This document shows, in pieces, positions 28,666 to 38,785 of a stretch of 64,000 nucleotides of DNA (positions within the stretch are counted from its first letter, which is position 1; every line of letters begins with the position of its first letter). A program made the position numbers and the translations under genes. The notes below the pieces were generated by a model that was given only the letters and a program-made list of their open reading frames with translations, was not told where the DNA came from and ran no database searches. The DNA is from Lepidostoma basale (taxonomy: Eukaryota > Arthropoda > Insecta > Trichoptera > Lepidostomatidae): contig JAHDVF020000050.1 in the NCBI GenBank assembly GCA_022606425.2, positions 558,001 to 622,000 on the forward strand. Direction: 5' to 3'.

Positions 28666-29215
28666 AAAGTGTTATGAACAAAATAATGAAAGGATCATTA
28701 AGATGATTCGGACACATGGAAAGAATGAATGAGGAAATACTGGTAAAAAAAGTATATGTTAACAATGTAAATGGAATTAGAAATATAGGAAGAGATGTCG
28801 GTCACGTGAGGAGTCGGAGAAATCGACGTGCGTGATTGATATGTTTCAAATCAAATCAAATCAGTTAATTAACTCAAAATACATTACAAACAGGAAAATG
28901 TTTAAGGTATCTATTGAGTATAGATAGATATTGAGTTTAGAGATGGTTAGACATTAGGAAGACAAGATACTTTCTAAAGTCAAGAGTATTTGTCTCCTGA
29001 ACGAACCTTCACTAATGTGAAAGACGTCGATCTTCGAGGAGACCGCGTTCCGCAGTGTTCTTCCCACCGGTGTCACCATAGGCAGATTGGTTCTGGTGGC
29101 CGGTAGCTAAAACAATGTTAAGGAAACGAGAGAAATATGTCAGGATAGAAAAGTGTGGTAGTCCATTATTTCTGTCTATACATTCGGGGAAACTGCGTGA
29201 TGGTTAGTTAGTTAA
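28658..29215 (+). mobile_element. RTE-like element split by a family D LINE
   Basis: The first part (28658-28842) runs from GAAAGTGTTATGAACAAAAT to CGACGTGCGTG. The second (29112-29215) resumes AATGTTAAGGAAACGAGAGA and ends at TTAGTTAGTT. The insert between is family D (28847-29111, minus). About 20 RTE bases are missing at the join. Confidence 0.7.
28847..29111 (-). mobile_element. LINE family D, 3' end, nested
   Basis: Minus strand: the LFYxPxxRTNLxxxTxVG block (29050-29105), an EVDVFHISE-like block and a stop. It then has an untranslated end finishing in (TTTGA)n at 28847-28863. It is inserted into an RTE copy and therefore younger. Confidence 0.7.
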
Positions 29216-29514
29216 TTTAAAAATGTCTTTAAATAAATTACAATAATTGCACAGTTATTATCTAACGGCAATGACATGAAATAAATTATTCTACAGGGAA
29301 GAGTTGCTATGGCAACAGTGAACAAGCAGATTAATAGTCCTTAAACTTTAAGCAGAACTATTATTTGGCCTTGTTATCATTCAAATTAAATGTTAGTTCT
29401 AAATTTGAATGAGCAACAGGGTTCCTGCGGTATGACAATGCTTAAATAATATTCGCCTCTGATTTCGCATGAATAATAAAATGATGTAATAGCGATTTCA
29501 AGACCCTTTTTCTT
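29216..29514. other. Unassigned sequence
   Basis: About 300 bases, AT-rich, nothing recognised. Confidence 0.3.
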
Positions 29515-29655
29515 TTATATTGTTTCTTGAACAATGATGTAAAACTCCATATTAAATAATTAATACGAATGAAAACGCCAGTTTTCTAGAAGTTTAATTA
29601 TATATTATGGGAATGACATGTTTCGCCCTTCTAAGGCATTATCAAAATGGCATTT
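29515..29655 (-). repeat. Family A repeat, single arm
   Basis: TTGAACAATGATGTAAAACT, AATACGAATGAAAACGCCAG, GACATGTTTCGCCCTTCTAA, GGCATTATCAA. The motif (minus 29645-29615) has TTGATAA and GAAACATGTC. The mirrored arm is absent. Confidence 0.7.
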
Positions 29656-29789
29656 TAGCCTTTTTCTTATTTGAATCACATACTTTTTAATGTCCAGATC
29701 CAGATTTTCATTTGAGATCGATAGTACCTACACACTGTTAGTATACTTTCAATATCTTGAACTAGCAATAAGTATGGTAATGTAACTAA

Positions 29790-30095
29790 CAAACTAACTA
29801 ATTAACTATCACGGCGTCTCTCCGAAGGGTTAGGTAGAAAAAGTAGCCTGCTAAATTTACCTTTCTTGATATACTTCTCTCGTTTTCTCAACATTCATAC
29901 ATCGTGCCATGCACGCACGTCGATTTCTCCGACTCTTCACGTGGCCGACATTCGAAATTTGATTTATTTGATCGTGCCACGTTTTTATCGGTATTTCTCT
30001 ATTTTTAGTTGCATTTATATCGCTAACACATACTTTGTTTGTTATTCTTTCTTCATGCGTTTATTTCATGTGTCTAAACCATCTTAATTAAATTA
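29790..30095 (-). mobile_element. RTE-like element, 3' fragment
   Basis: (AACT)n at 29783-29808, then TATCACGGCGTCTCTCCGAA and the collinear body to ATGTGTCTAAACCATCTTAA. Truncated at about 30090. Frame broken. Confidence 0.72.
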
Positions 30096-30144
30096 ACCAA
30101 TACCATCTTAATTCTTGTATTCTTATTTTTTTATTTAAAAAAAA

Positions 30145-30930
30145 ACCATCATGCCGTTTCACCGCAGGGGTAGGCAGAGAGAGTGGACCGCCACACAACT
30201 CTATCCTGACACACCTCTCTAGATTCCTCCACATTCATACAGCGAGTCATACACGCACGTCGATTCTTCCGACTTTTTACAAGACCAACCTTTAAAATTT
30301 GTTTGATTTGGTCATGCCATGTTTTCCTTGGTTGACCTCAACTCAGTATTCCATTTACATCATTACGTATACTTTCTTAACCATTATTGTTCCATCCATG
30401 CGCTCCATATGTCCGAACCAACGCAGCGATCCTTTCATAATTTTGTTCATAATACCTTCTTCCGCTCTACATTCCTTTCTTCTTTCAGCACTTGAGATTC
30501 TATCGAATATCGTTCTAACACACATACCTCTTAGGGATCTCATCTCTACCGCATTTTTTCTGCCAGCTCCATGCTTCGCTTCCATGCATAAGGGTTAGGA
30601 CCAGAACTCCATTGTGAACGGCGGTTTTCGCTTTTTTTTTTAGTAAATTCTTGTTTCCAATAACTATTTTTAAAGCTCCATTCAGTTTATTACTCGCACT
30701 AACCCTTTTTTCCGCCTCACTATCCGTTCGGCCATCCGCTGTGAACATGCTACTTAAATACACAAATCCACTCACCTGCTCCAAGTTCTCTTCATTCACA
30801 CTTATGTTATAATTTGTTATTTGCTCTTCCCTTTCAAAAACCATCACCATTGTCTTTCCGACATTCATCATTAAATTATTTGACTTGCATACCTTATACA
30901 TTCTCGACACCAAGACTTTTATAGAAATAT
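30145..30930 (-). mobile_element. RTE-like element, 3' half
   Basis: Minus-strand pieces: 30946-30515 (residues from VLVSRMYKVCKSNNLMMNVG through ENLEQVSGFVYLSSMF to LMHGSEAWSWQKK) and 30585-30355 (RSLRGMCVRTIFDRIS to HMERMDG). A 20-base deletion near 30560 shifts the frame. It is closest to the copy at 25505-26400. Confidence 0.78.
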
Positions 30931-31724
30931 TGTGTTTTTTTTTCAATATTAATTGGATGGCTTGTTATTTAAAAAAAGCATGTATTGTTTGACTCTTTAA
31001 AATTACAAAGATAAACGTATTTACTGCAAATGTTATCTTGTACAAATGTGTGTGCATATACTTACAAAGAATTTAAATTATATTCGTTCTTAGAATACTG
31101 TATTAATATTTATGAATAAGTGAGATGAAAATTATATTGTTTTTTCGGAGAAACTTGCTTTTCTTTTAACGATAATGATGTCTACATAAAATTTAATGAC
31201 GTAAAAGATTTTGTTAACGTTTTATTAAATTTAATGCTCAGATTTTACGTCTTCGCAAACGTTTACAGCTCGGAGTTTAATCTCTTCCTGTTTGTCTTTT
31301 GTCTACATATTATTTCGTTTCATTAAAAATATATTTATATAATCTTAAATTAATTCTAAAATTTTTGTTTCAAATATGTCCAGGAATACGTAATATACCT
31401 ACCTGGGTTCAAGATGAAACTTTTTAAATTTATTTTATAATGGCCGAGCCATAGAGGACTCCCTCCGCTTACTCGAAGCTGTTATCGGCGCAGCGGCGCC
31501 TTTCGTCAGCTTCACTCGTGCACTCCCTAGGCTCGTCCCCCGTCCATGCGGGACTTACGTTTAAAATAATAATATATGTATATTAGCAATCAAGGGGGAC
31601 CCAGACCACATTTAAGCTATGCTACTCTCCCTCGATGTCCCGCAGTACACACATAGCAATAGAACGGCAAGATGAGACTGGTTCAAACTCTTGTTTTCTA
31701 CACATTCCTTTATGGTTGAGTCTT
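30931..31724. other. Unassigned sequence
   Basis: AT-rich to 31430. 31440-31560 is GC-richer (TCGAAGCTGTTATCGGCGCA, TTTCGTCAGC, CGTCCATGCGGGAC) and weakly resembles 10980-11045, so it may be an old repeat. No gene. Confidence 0.3.
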
Positions 31725-31868
31725 GGACTATGCGAACATCGGAGAGGTCCAAAATTACTGCGGCCTGGAGTCTGACGGGTGACAGGAACGCATGGCGTGC
31801 CATGGTCAATGGTTTACAGGATGGACACGACCCTAAATCATAAGGAATACAACTGAGAAGAAGAAGGG
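31725..31868 (+). mobile_element. LINE family I, 3' end fragment
   Basis: TGGAGTCTGACGGGTGACAG, GCATGGCGTGCCATGGTCAA, TACAGGATGGACACGACCC, ending GAATACAACTGAGAAGAAG. It matches 11762-11830 inverted and 56435-57020. Confidence 0.68.
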
Positions 31869-31954
31869 TCACAATTTTCGATTTGCGAAAGAAAACACAA
31901 TTATACTCTTATTATTTTTTTTTTCCAAATCGCATAACAATATTACAAATCGAT

Positions 31955-32053
31955 ATAAAGGGTATAGTTATCATATTGATTATCAGGACACGTGATAAGT
32001 AGCTAATCTATCGCCATTTTATTGTCGCATGAATTCTACACCAGACCAAAGAC
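31955..32053 (-). mobile_element. tRNA-derived SINE family 1, 3' part
   Basis: ATATTGATTATCAGGACACG, AGCTAATCTATCGCCATTTT and CACCAGACCAAAGACT match the body of 21866-22108. The tRNA-like head is missing. Confidence 0.7.
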
Positions 32054-32099
32054 TTTATCTTATCTCTCCTCCTTCTCTTACCACTGTAGTGTATATTGT

Positions 32100-32420
32100 T
32101 TGCGGTAATTCAAAACTTCTAGAAAAACGTCAGTTTTCTAGAAGTTTTATTATATTTTATGGGAATGACATGTTTCGCCCTTCTCAGGCATTTTATTGTT
32201 TGTTGAACAATGATGTCAAACTCCAGATTAAATAATTAATGAGAAAACTTTTGTCTTCTTGGAGTTCTATTATATTTTAGATGGAATGACGTACATTCTA
32301 AGGCATTATTAAATGTCTAGAAAATCCATTAGAAGGGCGAAAAACGTGTAAATACATTTGCTAATACCATCTAAAATACAATAAAATTCCTTGGTGACAG
32401 ACGTTTTTATTCATATCAAT
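32100..32420. repeat. Family A repeats: one arm plus a decayed palindrome
   Basis: 32115-32192 is a single minus arm (TCAGTTTTCTAGAAGTTTTA, GACATGTTTCGCCCTTC). 32197-32420 is a second, decayed palindrome (ACTCCAGATTAAATAATTAA mirrored by TTTTTATTCATATCAAT) in which neither core half is complete (GGGCGAAAAACGTG at 32335). Confidence 0.6.
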
Positions 32421-32499
32421 TTAAAAAAACACTCTCGTTTTTCATAAAAAAAACGAAATAAGTAAAAAGAACGAAAATATATGATACTAGATCGTCAAA

Positions 32500-32650
32500 T
32501 GATATGAAAACATTTGACAATGTCTTAGAATGGCGAATCATATCATTCCATAAATTACAATACAACTTCTAGCAAACAGTCGTTTTAATTAGTATTAATT
32601 ATTTAATATGGAGTTTTACATAATTGTTCAAGAAACGATTAATACTCGTA
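32500..32650 (+). repeat. Family A repeat, right arm
   Basis: AACATTTGACAATGTCTTAG, GGCGAATCATATCATTCC, ACTTCTAGCAAACAGTCG, TTTAATATGGAGTTTTACAT. The GAAAC has become GAATC. The left arm is absent. Confidence 0.62.
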
Positions 32651-33540
32651 CATTATAATACTATCTTGTGATTGACATAAAGAAGAAGAAGTTTTTTTGA
32701 CAGAAACCTCCAAAATTATCGTCTTCTCTCGCACAGTTCACAGGGTAGCAGAGGCCCGTCTTGGGCTTCCTTCGTCTCAGGTGGCAATTAGGCGGTCCTC
32801 CCAAAGCAAATTTTACGGCCGGCTTGCGCGGCCCATGAATATCTCTCCTCGGTTTATATGCTATCCTGGTAACTTTACGTCACATTCCACCCCTTGGAGG
32901 TGTATTTAGTGCCCACCCCACTCACGTTTATTGCTCACTCGCTGGAAAACCTTGTTTCCACTGAATTAATACATTCCATTTGAAGTTGGGCGAAACTTTA
33001 TTTTTCAACTCCTTTCCGGAGTGGTTAGAGACGCAGAAAGCATTTATCACATCAGTTATTTTGTATCATTTTATACATCAAACAAACCAACTCTTTCGTT
33101 AATTATACTCAGTTCCCATTTATACTTTGCGTTTTGGGAATTTCTAAATTGTCACATTTTAACATACCTTATCTCCATCGTTTGTGATCCCAAATCTTCA
33201 CATCTAATCTATCTATCTAATTTAAATAAAATCGAAAGTGTGTTATTGTGTTTCCCCTTATCTCTCTAATTATGGCACAGATCTAGGTTAAATTTTCAAA
33301 ATATATTAATTCTACACCGACAGTTTTTCTGGTAATAATTTTATTACGAATCGACCTCTAATTAACTTTACAAATAAATTAATTAATTGATAATTTTCGT
33401 AGTGCAAGCGATTATAGACCTTAATATTCCGACTGTGAGTTCAATTTTAAAAATTCATATTCGCCTATTAGAAATATTTGATTTAAATATTTTAGTTTAT
33501 TATTTTATATTAATGTTGTATTTAAATAAATATTTAAAAA
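32651..33540. other. Unassigned sequence
   Basis: 32700-32960 is GC-richer (AGGCCCGTCTTGGGCTTCCT) and might be an old coding or LINE piece, but no motif is recognisable. 33000-33540 is AT-rich, nothing seen. Confidence 0.3.
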
Positions 33541-33640
33541 CATTTTATTATTAATTTATTAAACACATTATTACACTCTTCACAAACATGTTTCGAATGG
33601 TACTCATCCGTCTTCAGTATACAAATTTTAACTATAGAAT
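33541..33640 (-). repeat. PLE-type repeat arm with intact hammerhead
   Basis: TTATTATTAATTTATTAAAC leads to ACAAACATGTTTCGAATGG. It is a single arm in minus orientation with no partner nearby. The flanks differ from families A-F. Confidence 0.5.
33585..33617 (-). ncRNA. Minimal hammerhead ribozyme motif, intact core
   Basis: Minus strand: CTGAAGA, C, hairpin GGATG-AGTAC-CATTC (one G-U), GAAACATGTT. The cleavage triplet is GTT. Helix I has four pairs, including wobbles (ATAC side with TGTG side). Confidence 0.6.
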
Positions 33641-33716
33641 GAAAATAATTGTACACTGTTTTTTTAAACTTTGTATATAACACGAATTATATTTAAAAAA
33701 GTAAAATGAAAAAACA

Positions 33717-33748
33717 AACATGTTTCGGACACAGAAGCCCTACATTCG
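33717..33748 (-). ncRNA. Decayed hammerhead motif of family B type
   Basis: Minus strand keeps GTCCGAAACATGTTTG with flank TTTTTTCATTTTACTTTTTTAA, but the CTGANGA half reads CGAATGT. The flank with AACTTTGTATATAACACG (33668) links it to family B. Confidence 0.45.
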
Positions 33749-33884
33749 TGTTTCGGCCAAAACAATGTTTACTCGTAACATATTGATTCATAATCGTTAC
33801 TTATTAACTAAGTTTAATTACGTCATTCCGCAGTGTTAACGTCTTAAATTTATTGAAGTGTGTTTATATTATTTAAGGCTTAGA

Positions 33885-33972
33885 TGGTTTGACACGTGTA
33901 ATATATGAATATAGAAAGAATGATAAAGAAACTTTAATATAACCGACGTAAACGGAACAAGAAATAGGACTT
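33885..33972 (+). mobile_element. RTE-like fragment
   Basis: AGATGGTTTGACACGTGTAA, GAAAGAATGATAAAGAAACT, GACGTAAACGGAACAAGAAATAGG match the RWFGHMERM to NGTRNR stretch. Highly decayed. Confidence 0.5.
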
Positions 33973-34650
33973 TAATTGAAATACATACATTTTTATATCA
34001 ACGATCAATTGATGAAAAAATCATAACATTCGTATCTAGGTTCATACCGAGATTGATCTAAGGTAAGCGTCATTAATACTGTTTCTAACAGGAGACTTAT
34101 TTCCTTTATTTCCTTATTTCCTTTTATAACTGAAAATAACTGTTCGCACCGATGAGTTTTTCCGATCGTGGAAATAATTTCATTATTATGTGTGCTTAAA
34201 TACCGTATTAACCTAATTGTGGTATATTCAAAATAAAAATATGCATTTTGTTTATTAATACCAAAAAATAGTATAATTAAGAAAACCTTTAGCGGGTTCT
34301 ACCGATCATATTTTTATTCTGCGTCGTTGTGTCGATTTATTAGCCGGGCCGCTAAAATATTCGTTGCGGCCCGCGGGCCGCGGGTTTGACAGTCCTGTCC
34401 TAAAAATACCATATCTCTTATCTTCTCTTGCCATTGTTAGGGAAGGTTTAGCCGATTTTCGTTTTAAACTTTGCGCCAGGTGCAATTGTAACAGTACACA
34501 TGGAGGCTCCTTCCTTTCCCCTAGTTAGTTGGTCAGTTAGTCAGTTAAGGCTCAAAGATTTTCTGTTAAGTTAAATATACAACATTTTGAATGTATACAA
34601 ATACTTGCAGACGAATACTGGATTTTATTTACCCATTGCGGGTTATCAAT
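33973..34650. other. Unassigned, with a hAT-like terminus
   Basis: 34338-34398 ends CCGCGGGTTTGACAGTCCTG after a palindromic GCGGCCCGCGGGCCGC. Read inverted it starts CAGGACTGTCAAACCCGCGG, a form common at hAT ends. The opposite end was not found. The rest is unassigned. Confidence 0.35.
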
Positions 34651-35068
34651 TCAAGGATTAATTTTATCTCAATAGAGACGAAGATGCAAACTGGAAACTG
34701 AAGGTGGTGATCGAGGTGTTTACAGGACTTATGACCTGTCATTGGTTGGGTTAAGCGCACGCTTTATGTACAACATTCCCCATTCCACCTTTCTTATGAC
34801 CACCATGTCTGATAAATTTTTTGGAAGGTGTATATATGTTTACATCCAACACCACAATTCACATGTCAGTTTCAATTTACAGACCAGCGCCATCTATGAA
34901 GATTAGATTTAAGCATTAGCCAGAAGATCTTTATAATGCAATGTGAAAGGCTACCGCCATTAACGCACTGCTAGATAACGCCTGGAAATGTCACTCCAAT
35001 TTATATGCTAACTTGGACTAGTTTCCAGTTTGCATCGTCGTCTCTATTGAGATAAAATTAATCCTTGA
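34651..35068. mobile_element. MITE with 49-base terminal inverted repeats
   Basis: 34651-34699 and 35020-35068 are inverted repeats with 48 of 49 bases matching (TCAAGGATTAATTTTATCTC, CAATAGAGACGA, GATGCAAACTGGAAACT). The 320-base interior has no coding. No clear target duplication touches the ends; AGTTAAATATACA occurs at 34569 and 35068 and may mark an older boundary. Superfamily unknown. Confidence 0.65.
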
Positions 35069-35444
35069 GTTAAATATACATCTTGTAATTTATCAACCTG
35101 GGAGTGCACGAAAGACGATAGAGATGCTCTCTCCGTGTTTCGATATTTCGTATGTCTATAAGGTGGTCTCATTCGATTATTCATGTAAAGGTTGTTTTTC
35201 CTTTTTCTCTCTACCTGCGCTCCCGTTTTTCCCCTTCCTGTTCTCGAGATTGATTATTGAAAGTTTCGTATTACTCGTGATTCGCCTTATCATCTGTAAT
35301 TTTGGACAATTTGTGCGTTGGCAACTCAATCCATAAGTTTCCTTCGAACAATACTAATCAGATAGAGGGTCACGGCGAAAAAAAATTTGTTATCTTTCTA
35401 TCGTCTGCTATTTTTTTCACTAGTGCACATACAACATTTTCGGC
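35069..35444. other. Unassigned sequence
   Basis: Nothing recognised. Two plus-strand frames (35124-35336, 35302-35628) lack any known motif. Confidence 0.25.
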
Positions 35445-35650
35445 TTCTTCTTCTTCTTCAGCCTTCTTCCCTCCACTGCTGAATATAAGCCTCTTCCATT
35501 TTACTACACTCGTTTCTGTCTCGTACCTTCGCATCCAGGTTGTTCTAGCTATTCAGATATCAGCAGTTCATATTGTACATGGCCTACCGATACTCATTTT
35601 CTTTTTCCATGCCTGCATTGAAGTATAATCCATCTAGTACTGCCTTGTCT
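35445..35650 (-). mobile_element. LINE 3' end, degraded (family C type)
   Basis: CTTCTTCTTCTTCAGCC then CCTCCACTGCTGAATATAAG is the inverted usual end (CTATATTCAGCAGTGGAGG) of family C relatives, as at 28235-28265. The coding trace is weak. Confidence 0.45.
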
Positions 35651-35751
35651 GGCTATATGTCCAACCCATCACCACTTCTATTTGCAATATTCTGAAAAAC
35701 ATTCTATATACATTCTATATAGTCCATTCTTTTAACCGAAACACTATGATA

Positions 35752-36215
35752 ACTAACTTACTAACCATCACGCCGTCGAGGGGTAGGCAGAGAGGATGGA
35801 ACGCCATACTGTTCTGTCCTGACATACCTCTCTAGCTTCCTCTTTATGCATACATCGTAACACGATACGTCGATTGTTCCGACTTCTAATGTGACCGCCT
35901 TTCAGTATTTGATTCATTTGGTCATGTAATGCATACCTTGGTCTTCCACGGCTCCTCTTTCCACTGACACTGCTTGTATACAACATTTTGACCGTTCTTA
36001 TCTCGTTCATTTGTTCCATATGTCTCAGGGATCCTTTTTTTAATTTTACTTACGATGCAATCATCTGCCTTACATTTCTCCCTTATTTTGTCGTTCGGTA
36101 ATCTATCATATATCGTTTTCCACACATTCTTCTCAGTGATTTCTACGGCATTTATCCTACTTTTATCATTTTCTTGCCAGCTCCAAGCTTCACTTCCATA
36201 CATAAAGCTAAGATA
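35752..36215 (-). mobile_element. RTE-like element, second subfamily
   Basis: Minus-strand pieces 36224-35922 (FMYGSEAWSWQENDKSRINA, YDRLPNDKIREKCKADD) and 36019-35768 (SGKRSRGRPRYALHDQMNQIL to RSILSAYPSTA). An indel near 36020 separates the frames. The 3' end lacks the CCCCT run (GCCGTCGAGGGGTAGGC). Confidence 0.75.
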
Positions 36216-36354
36216 CTTCAACATTATTGCCTCTTAAAATATAAAACGTTGTTTATGGTTTCACAAGGTTTCACAAGTTTGTTATTTTTTTAAACCATGA
36301 AACTAAATATTTAAACTGTTTAAATTACCCGAAAATTAATTTGGCAGTTGAAAA
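36216..36354. other. Unassigned AT-rich sequence
   Basis: Nothing recognised. Confidence 0.3.
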
Positions 36355-36682
36355 AATTATTGTACGAGGGTTGTACGTAAAATAAGTTTCCCTGTTTGCC
36401 ACGGGCGCGCGGATCGCTGTTACGTGCGATCCGGCAACACTGGATCTTAGCTTGGTCTTCTCTCTCCGCATCCCCACCCAGCCGAACTCGCTGCGACGCT
36501 CAGTGACGGTTTGGCAGCCGTAAAGAATGGAGCTCCCGATCGCATCGCCCGCGAGGTGTGAAGTATGCTCCGTGATTCGTTTTTTGTGTGCCAAAGGCCA
36601 TTGGGTGACGGAAATTCATTCTCAACTGACAGATGTGTATGGAGAAACGTGCATGAGTGTTCAAATGGTGCGTAATACCTGA
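36355..36682 (+). pseudogene. Mariner-like transposase N-terminal (HTH) remnant
   Basis: A 51-codon frame runs from ATG at 36527 to TGA at 36680-36682. The stretch SVIRFLCAKGHWVTEIHSQL followed by a TDVYGE block fits the N-terminal helix-turn-helix (HTH_48-like) domain of mariner/SETMAR-type transposases. Upstream, ACGAGGGTTGTACGTAAAAT (36365) resembles such an element's end. All of the rest of the transposase is missing. The stop codon lies within the core of the hammerhead motif at 36679-36714. Confidence 0.5.
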
Positions 36683-36714
36683 TGATGTCAACATCCGTTG
36701 ACGAAACAGCTGTC
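36679..36714 (+). ncRNA. Minimal hammerhead ribozyme motif, intact core
   Basis: CTGATGA, T, hairpin GTCAAC-ATCC-GTTGAC (six perfect pairs), GAAA, helix III ACAGCTGT (four pairs possible), C. It has the canonical core and the most stable helix II in the window. Helix I is only one or two pairs. It is not in a palindrome. The 3' flank GCGAAAAATAAAAATAAAAT has no partner here. Confidence 0.62.
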
Positions 36715-36871
36715 GCGAAAAATAAAAATAAAATAAAAAATGGTGATACCATAAACAGCGTTTTATATAATATTTTACCAGTTAATTATATTCTCTGATT
36801 TTTTTATCAATGCGATAACCCTTTCATCTCAAGCGCTCGCTTCTAGACTATCTTCGTTCCATTCGTATTAA

Positions 36872-37374
36872 CCCCTTACCGCATACTAGCTCATACATGA
36901 TCCAAAATAATCTTTCGCCATAAAAAACAACAAAATAATAAAATGTCTTGGTTCTAGCAATAAAACTAGAGTTTTATCTATGATCCGCATTACTAGTTGT
37001 CAAACTTCTTGCTAGATGTCTCTGGTTGTACTAGATGTGCGTTCGACTGTTTCCATCTGTCGGTTTATGATTTTCTGTGCAAACTTGATATTCAAAAGTG
37101 TTATTTTTTGTAAATGCTATAAAAAATTATATTACACTGGTTTACTGTTATTTTCATTAGGTCAGTAATAAAATGATCACTTTTATATAAAATTATGGAT
37201 AATATTGTGTAAAATCTAGGGGATAAAAAGGGGAAGACCTAGAAATATTTTCATGGATTTTATATAGGAAAAAATAATTTATTTGAAAAATAAAAAAATA
37301 CGTGTTTTTTTTTCATCATTTACACATCATATATATATTTTTACAAATTAAAAAAAAAATCATGCAGTAAGGGG
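36872..37374. mobile_element. piggyBac-like MITE
   Basis: TTAA stands at both edges (36868-36871 and 37375-37378). The terminal inverted repeats CCCCTTACCGCAT and its mirror at 37362-37374 match at 12 of 13 bases. TTAA target sites and C-rich ends are typical of piggyBac. 503 bases, no transposase frame. Confidence 0.68.
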
Positions 37375-37689
37375 TTAACGTGATAAATGTACGCCTTTAA
37401 AACTGTCAGTATCTATTTTTTTATCCCTTACTCCGTACCTCATTTAGATTCTGACCACTCGCAACACCGACAGCCAGTGTAAATAATTTTATTTGTATTC
37501 GCATTTCCAGTTCTTTATTCCCTTATGCCTGTTTTGTTTAACGCACCTCTTCCGATATCCTAGCTATTGATGTTTTTTGGTACAGTAATCCCTCGTTTAT
37601 CGCGGTTTATCCGTTTCAGACTCTACCGCGATAAGTGAATATCCGTAAAATACCATTATTTGTTAATAAATTGAATATTTTCGCAGACA

Positions 37690-37965
37690 GAGCATAGAAA
37701 ACATATTTACAACGCTTAAAAGAAGGGTATTAACATTCTGCAAAGGCAAATCAGAGAACAAGTCGCTAGACGCAAATGGCTATGCATCGCTCAGGGCCAC
37801 TAGACTGGTACCCTGTGGGTGGAAAGAGGAAGCGAAACACACCTAGAGCCACATGGATAGGAACCCTGCAGAACGAGGTTAAAGCAGCAGGTCTCACTTG
37901 GGATGATGTTAGGCATCAGGCGTGCGATTTGGGTGGAGAAGGTTCCTTGAGTCCACGCGGAACTT
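37690..37965 (+). mobile_element. LINE family K, C-terminal ORF2 fragment
   Basis: The frame around 37740-37960 gives QIREQVARRKWLCIAQGH-like, LDWYPVGGKRKRNTPRATWI, NEVKAAGLTWDDVRHQA. It is the post-RT tail of another RTE/Nimbus-type LINE. It ends abruptly where family I starts. Confidence 0.6.
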
Positions 37966-37967
37966 CT

Positions 37968-38130
37968 TTTTCTTCTCAGTCGTATTCCTCATGATTTAGG
38001 GTCGTGTCCATCTTGTATATCTTGCGCTCCTGTCACCAGTCAGTTTCCAGGCTGCAGCTAATGAGAGACCAGTCAGATCCCTTATTTGATTGGACCAGCG
38101 ACTTGGTGGTCGTTCTTGTGGTCCTTGCGG
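37968..38130 (-). mobile_element. LINE family I, 3' end
   Basis: CTTCTCAGTCGTATTCCTCA to GGTGGTCGTTCTTGTGGTC, collinear with 11765-11930 with a 20-base deletion (near 38015). Confidence 0.65.
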
Positions 38131-38157
38131 AACTTACGTTAGAATAATTGTATTTAA

Positions 38158-38590
38158 GAAATGCCTGCGAAAGCCTGCGTTCTGCCATTTGGTAGTTATG
38201 GTATTGAAACTGCTACATTGTGCAAACAAAGTGCCGAGAAACTACAAGTGACCCAAAGAGCCATGGAAAAAGCCATATTAGGAATAAGCCTAAGAGACAG
38301 AGTCAGAAACGATACGGTGAGAGAAACAAAGGTCACTGGCATAATTCACCGGGTGGTTAATCTAAAATGGCAATGGGCAGGTCACGTAACTAGAAGCTCA
38401 GATGAAAAGTGGACAAGAAGATTGCTGACTTGGAGACCGTGGACGGCAAAGAGAAGTGCAGGGGGACCGCAACTACGGTTGAAGGATGATCTGAACAGAC
38501 ACGTCGGAATAACCTGGATGCAGTCTGCACAGGACAGAGTGACATGGAAGCAAATGGAGGAGGCCTTTGTCCAGTAGTGGACGGGAATAG
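38158..38590 (+). mobile_element. LINE family C, C-terminal ORF2 with open frame
   Basis: The frame 38161-38577 (138 codons): FGSYGIETATLC, VTQRAMEKAILGISLRDRVR, NLKWQWAGHVTRSSDEKWTR, RSAGGPQLRLKDDLNRHVGI, WKQMEEAFVQ, stop. It corresponds to the second half of 21207-21782. The upstream part and RT are missing. Confidence 0.78.
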
Positions 38591-38785
38591 GCTAATAAGA
38601 AATCAAGTGGGACCCAGGCCAAATTTAATCTTTTCCTATTTTCCGATATGTCCCGCCGTACATTTTATTACCTTGCTTTCGTATTTCCGTAGAATTCACA
38701 TTTTTTTAGATGTGAAACAAAAACGTATTTGAAAAAAATCGCGATAGCCGCGTCAGTCGAAGCGCGAAGTGGTAAGGGATGACTG

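Larger units (their letters stand above)
37583..38785. mobile_element. pogo/Tigger-like element hosting LINE fragments
   Basis: TA flanks both ends (37581-37582 and 38786-38787). The ends are CAGTAATCCCTCGTTTATCG and, inverted, CAGTCATCCCTTACC, a shape common in Tigger/pogo elements. Own sequence remains at 37583-37690 and 38590-38785. The middle is filled by LINE pieces (37690-37965 plus, 37968-38130 minus, 38158-38590 plus). No pogo transposase is visible. Confidence 0.55.

Noticed and set aside
34700..34830. Hammerhead-like GTCTGATAAA block at 34808
   Set aside because: No GAAAC half or hairpin follows.
35124..35628. Overlapping plus-strand frames as genes
   Set aside because: Low-complexity hydrophobic translations. 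The second frame overlaps a LINE 3' end on the other strand.
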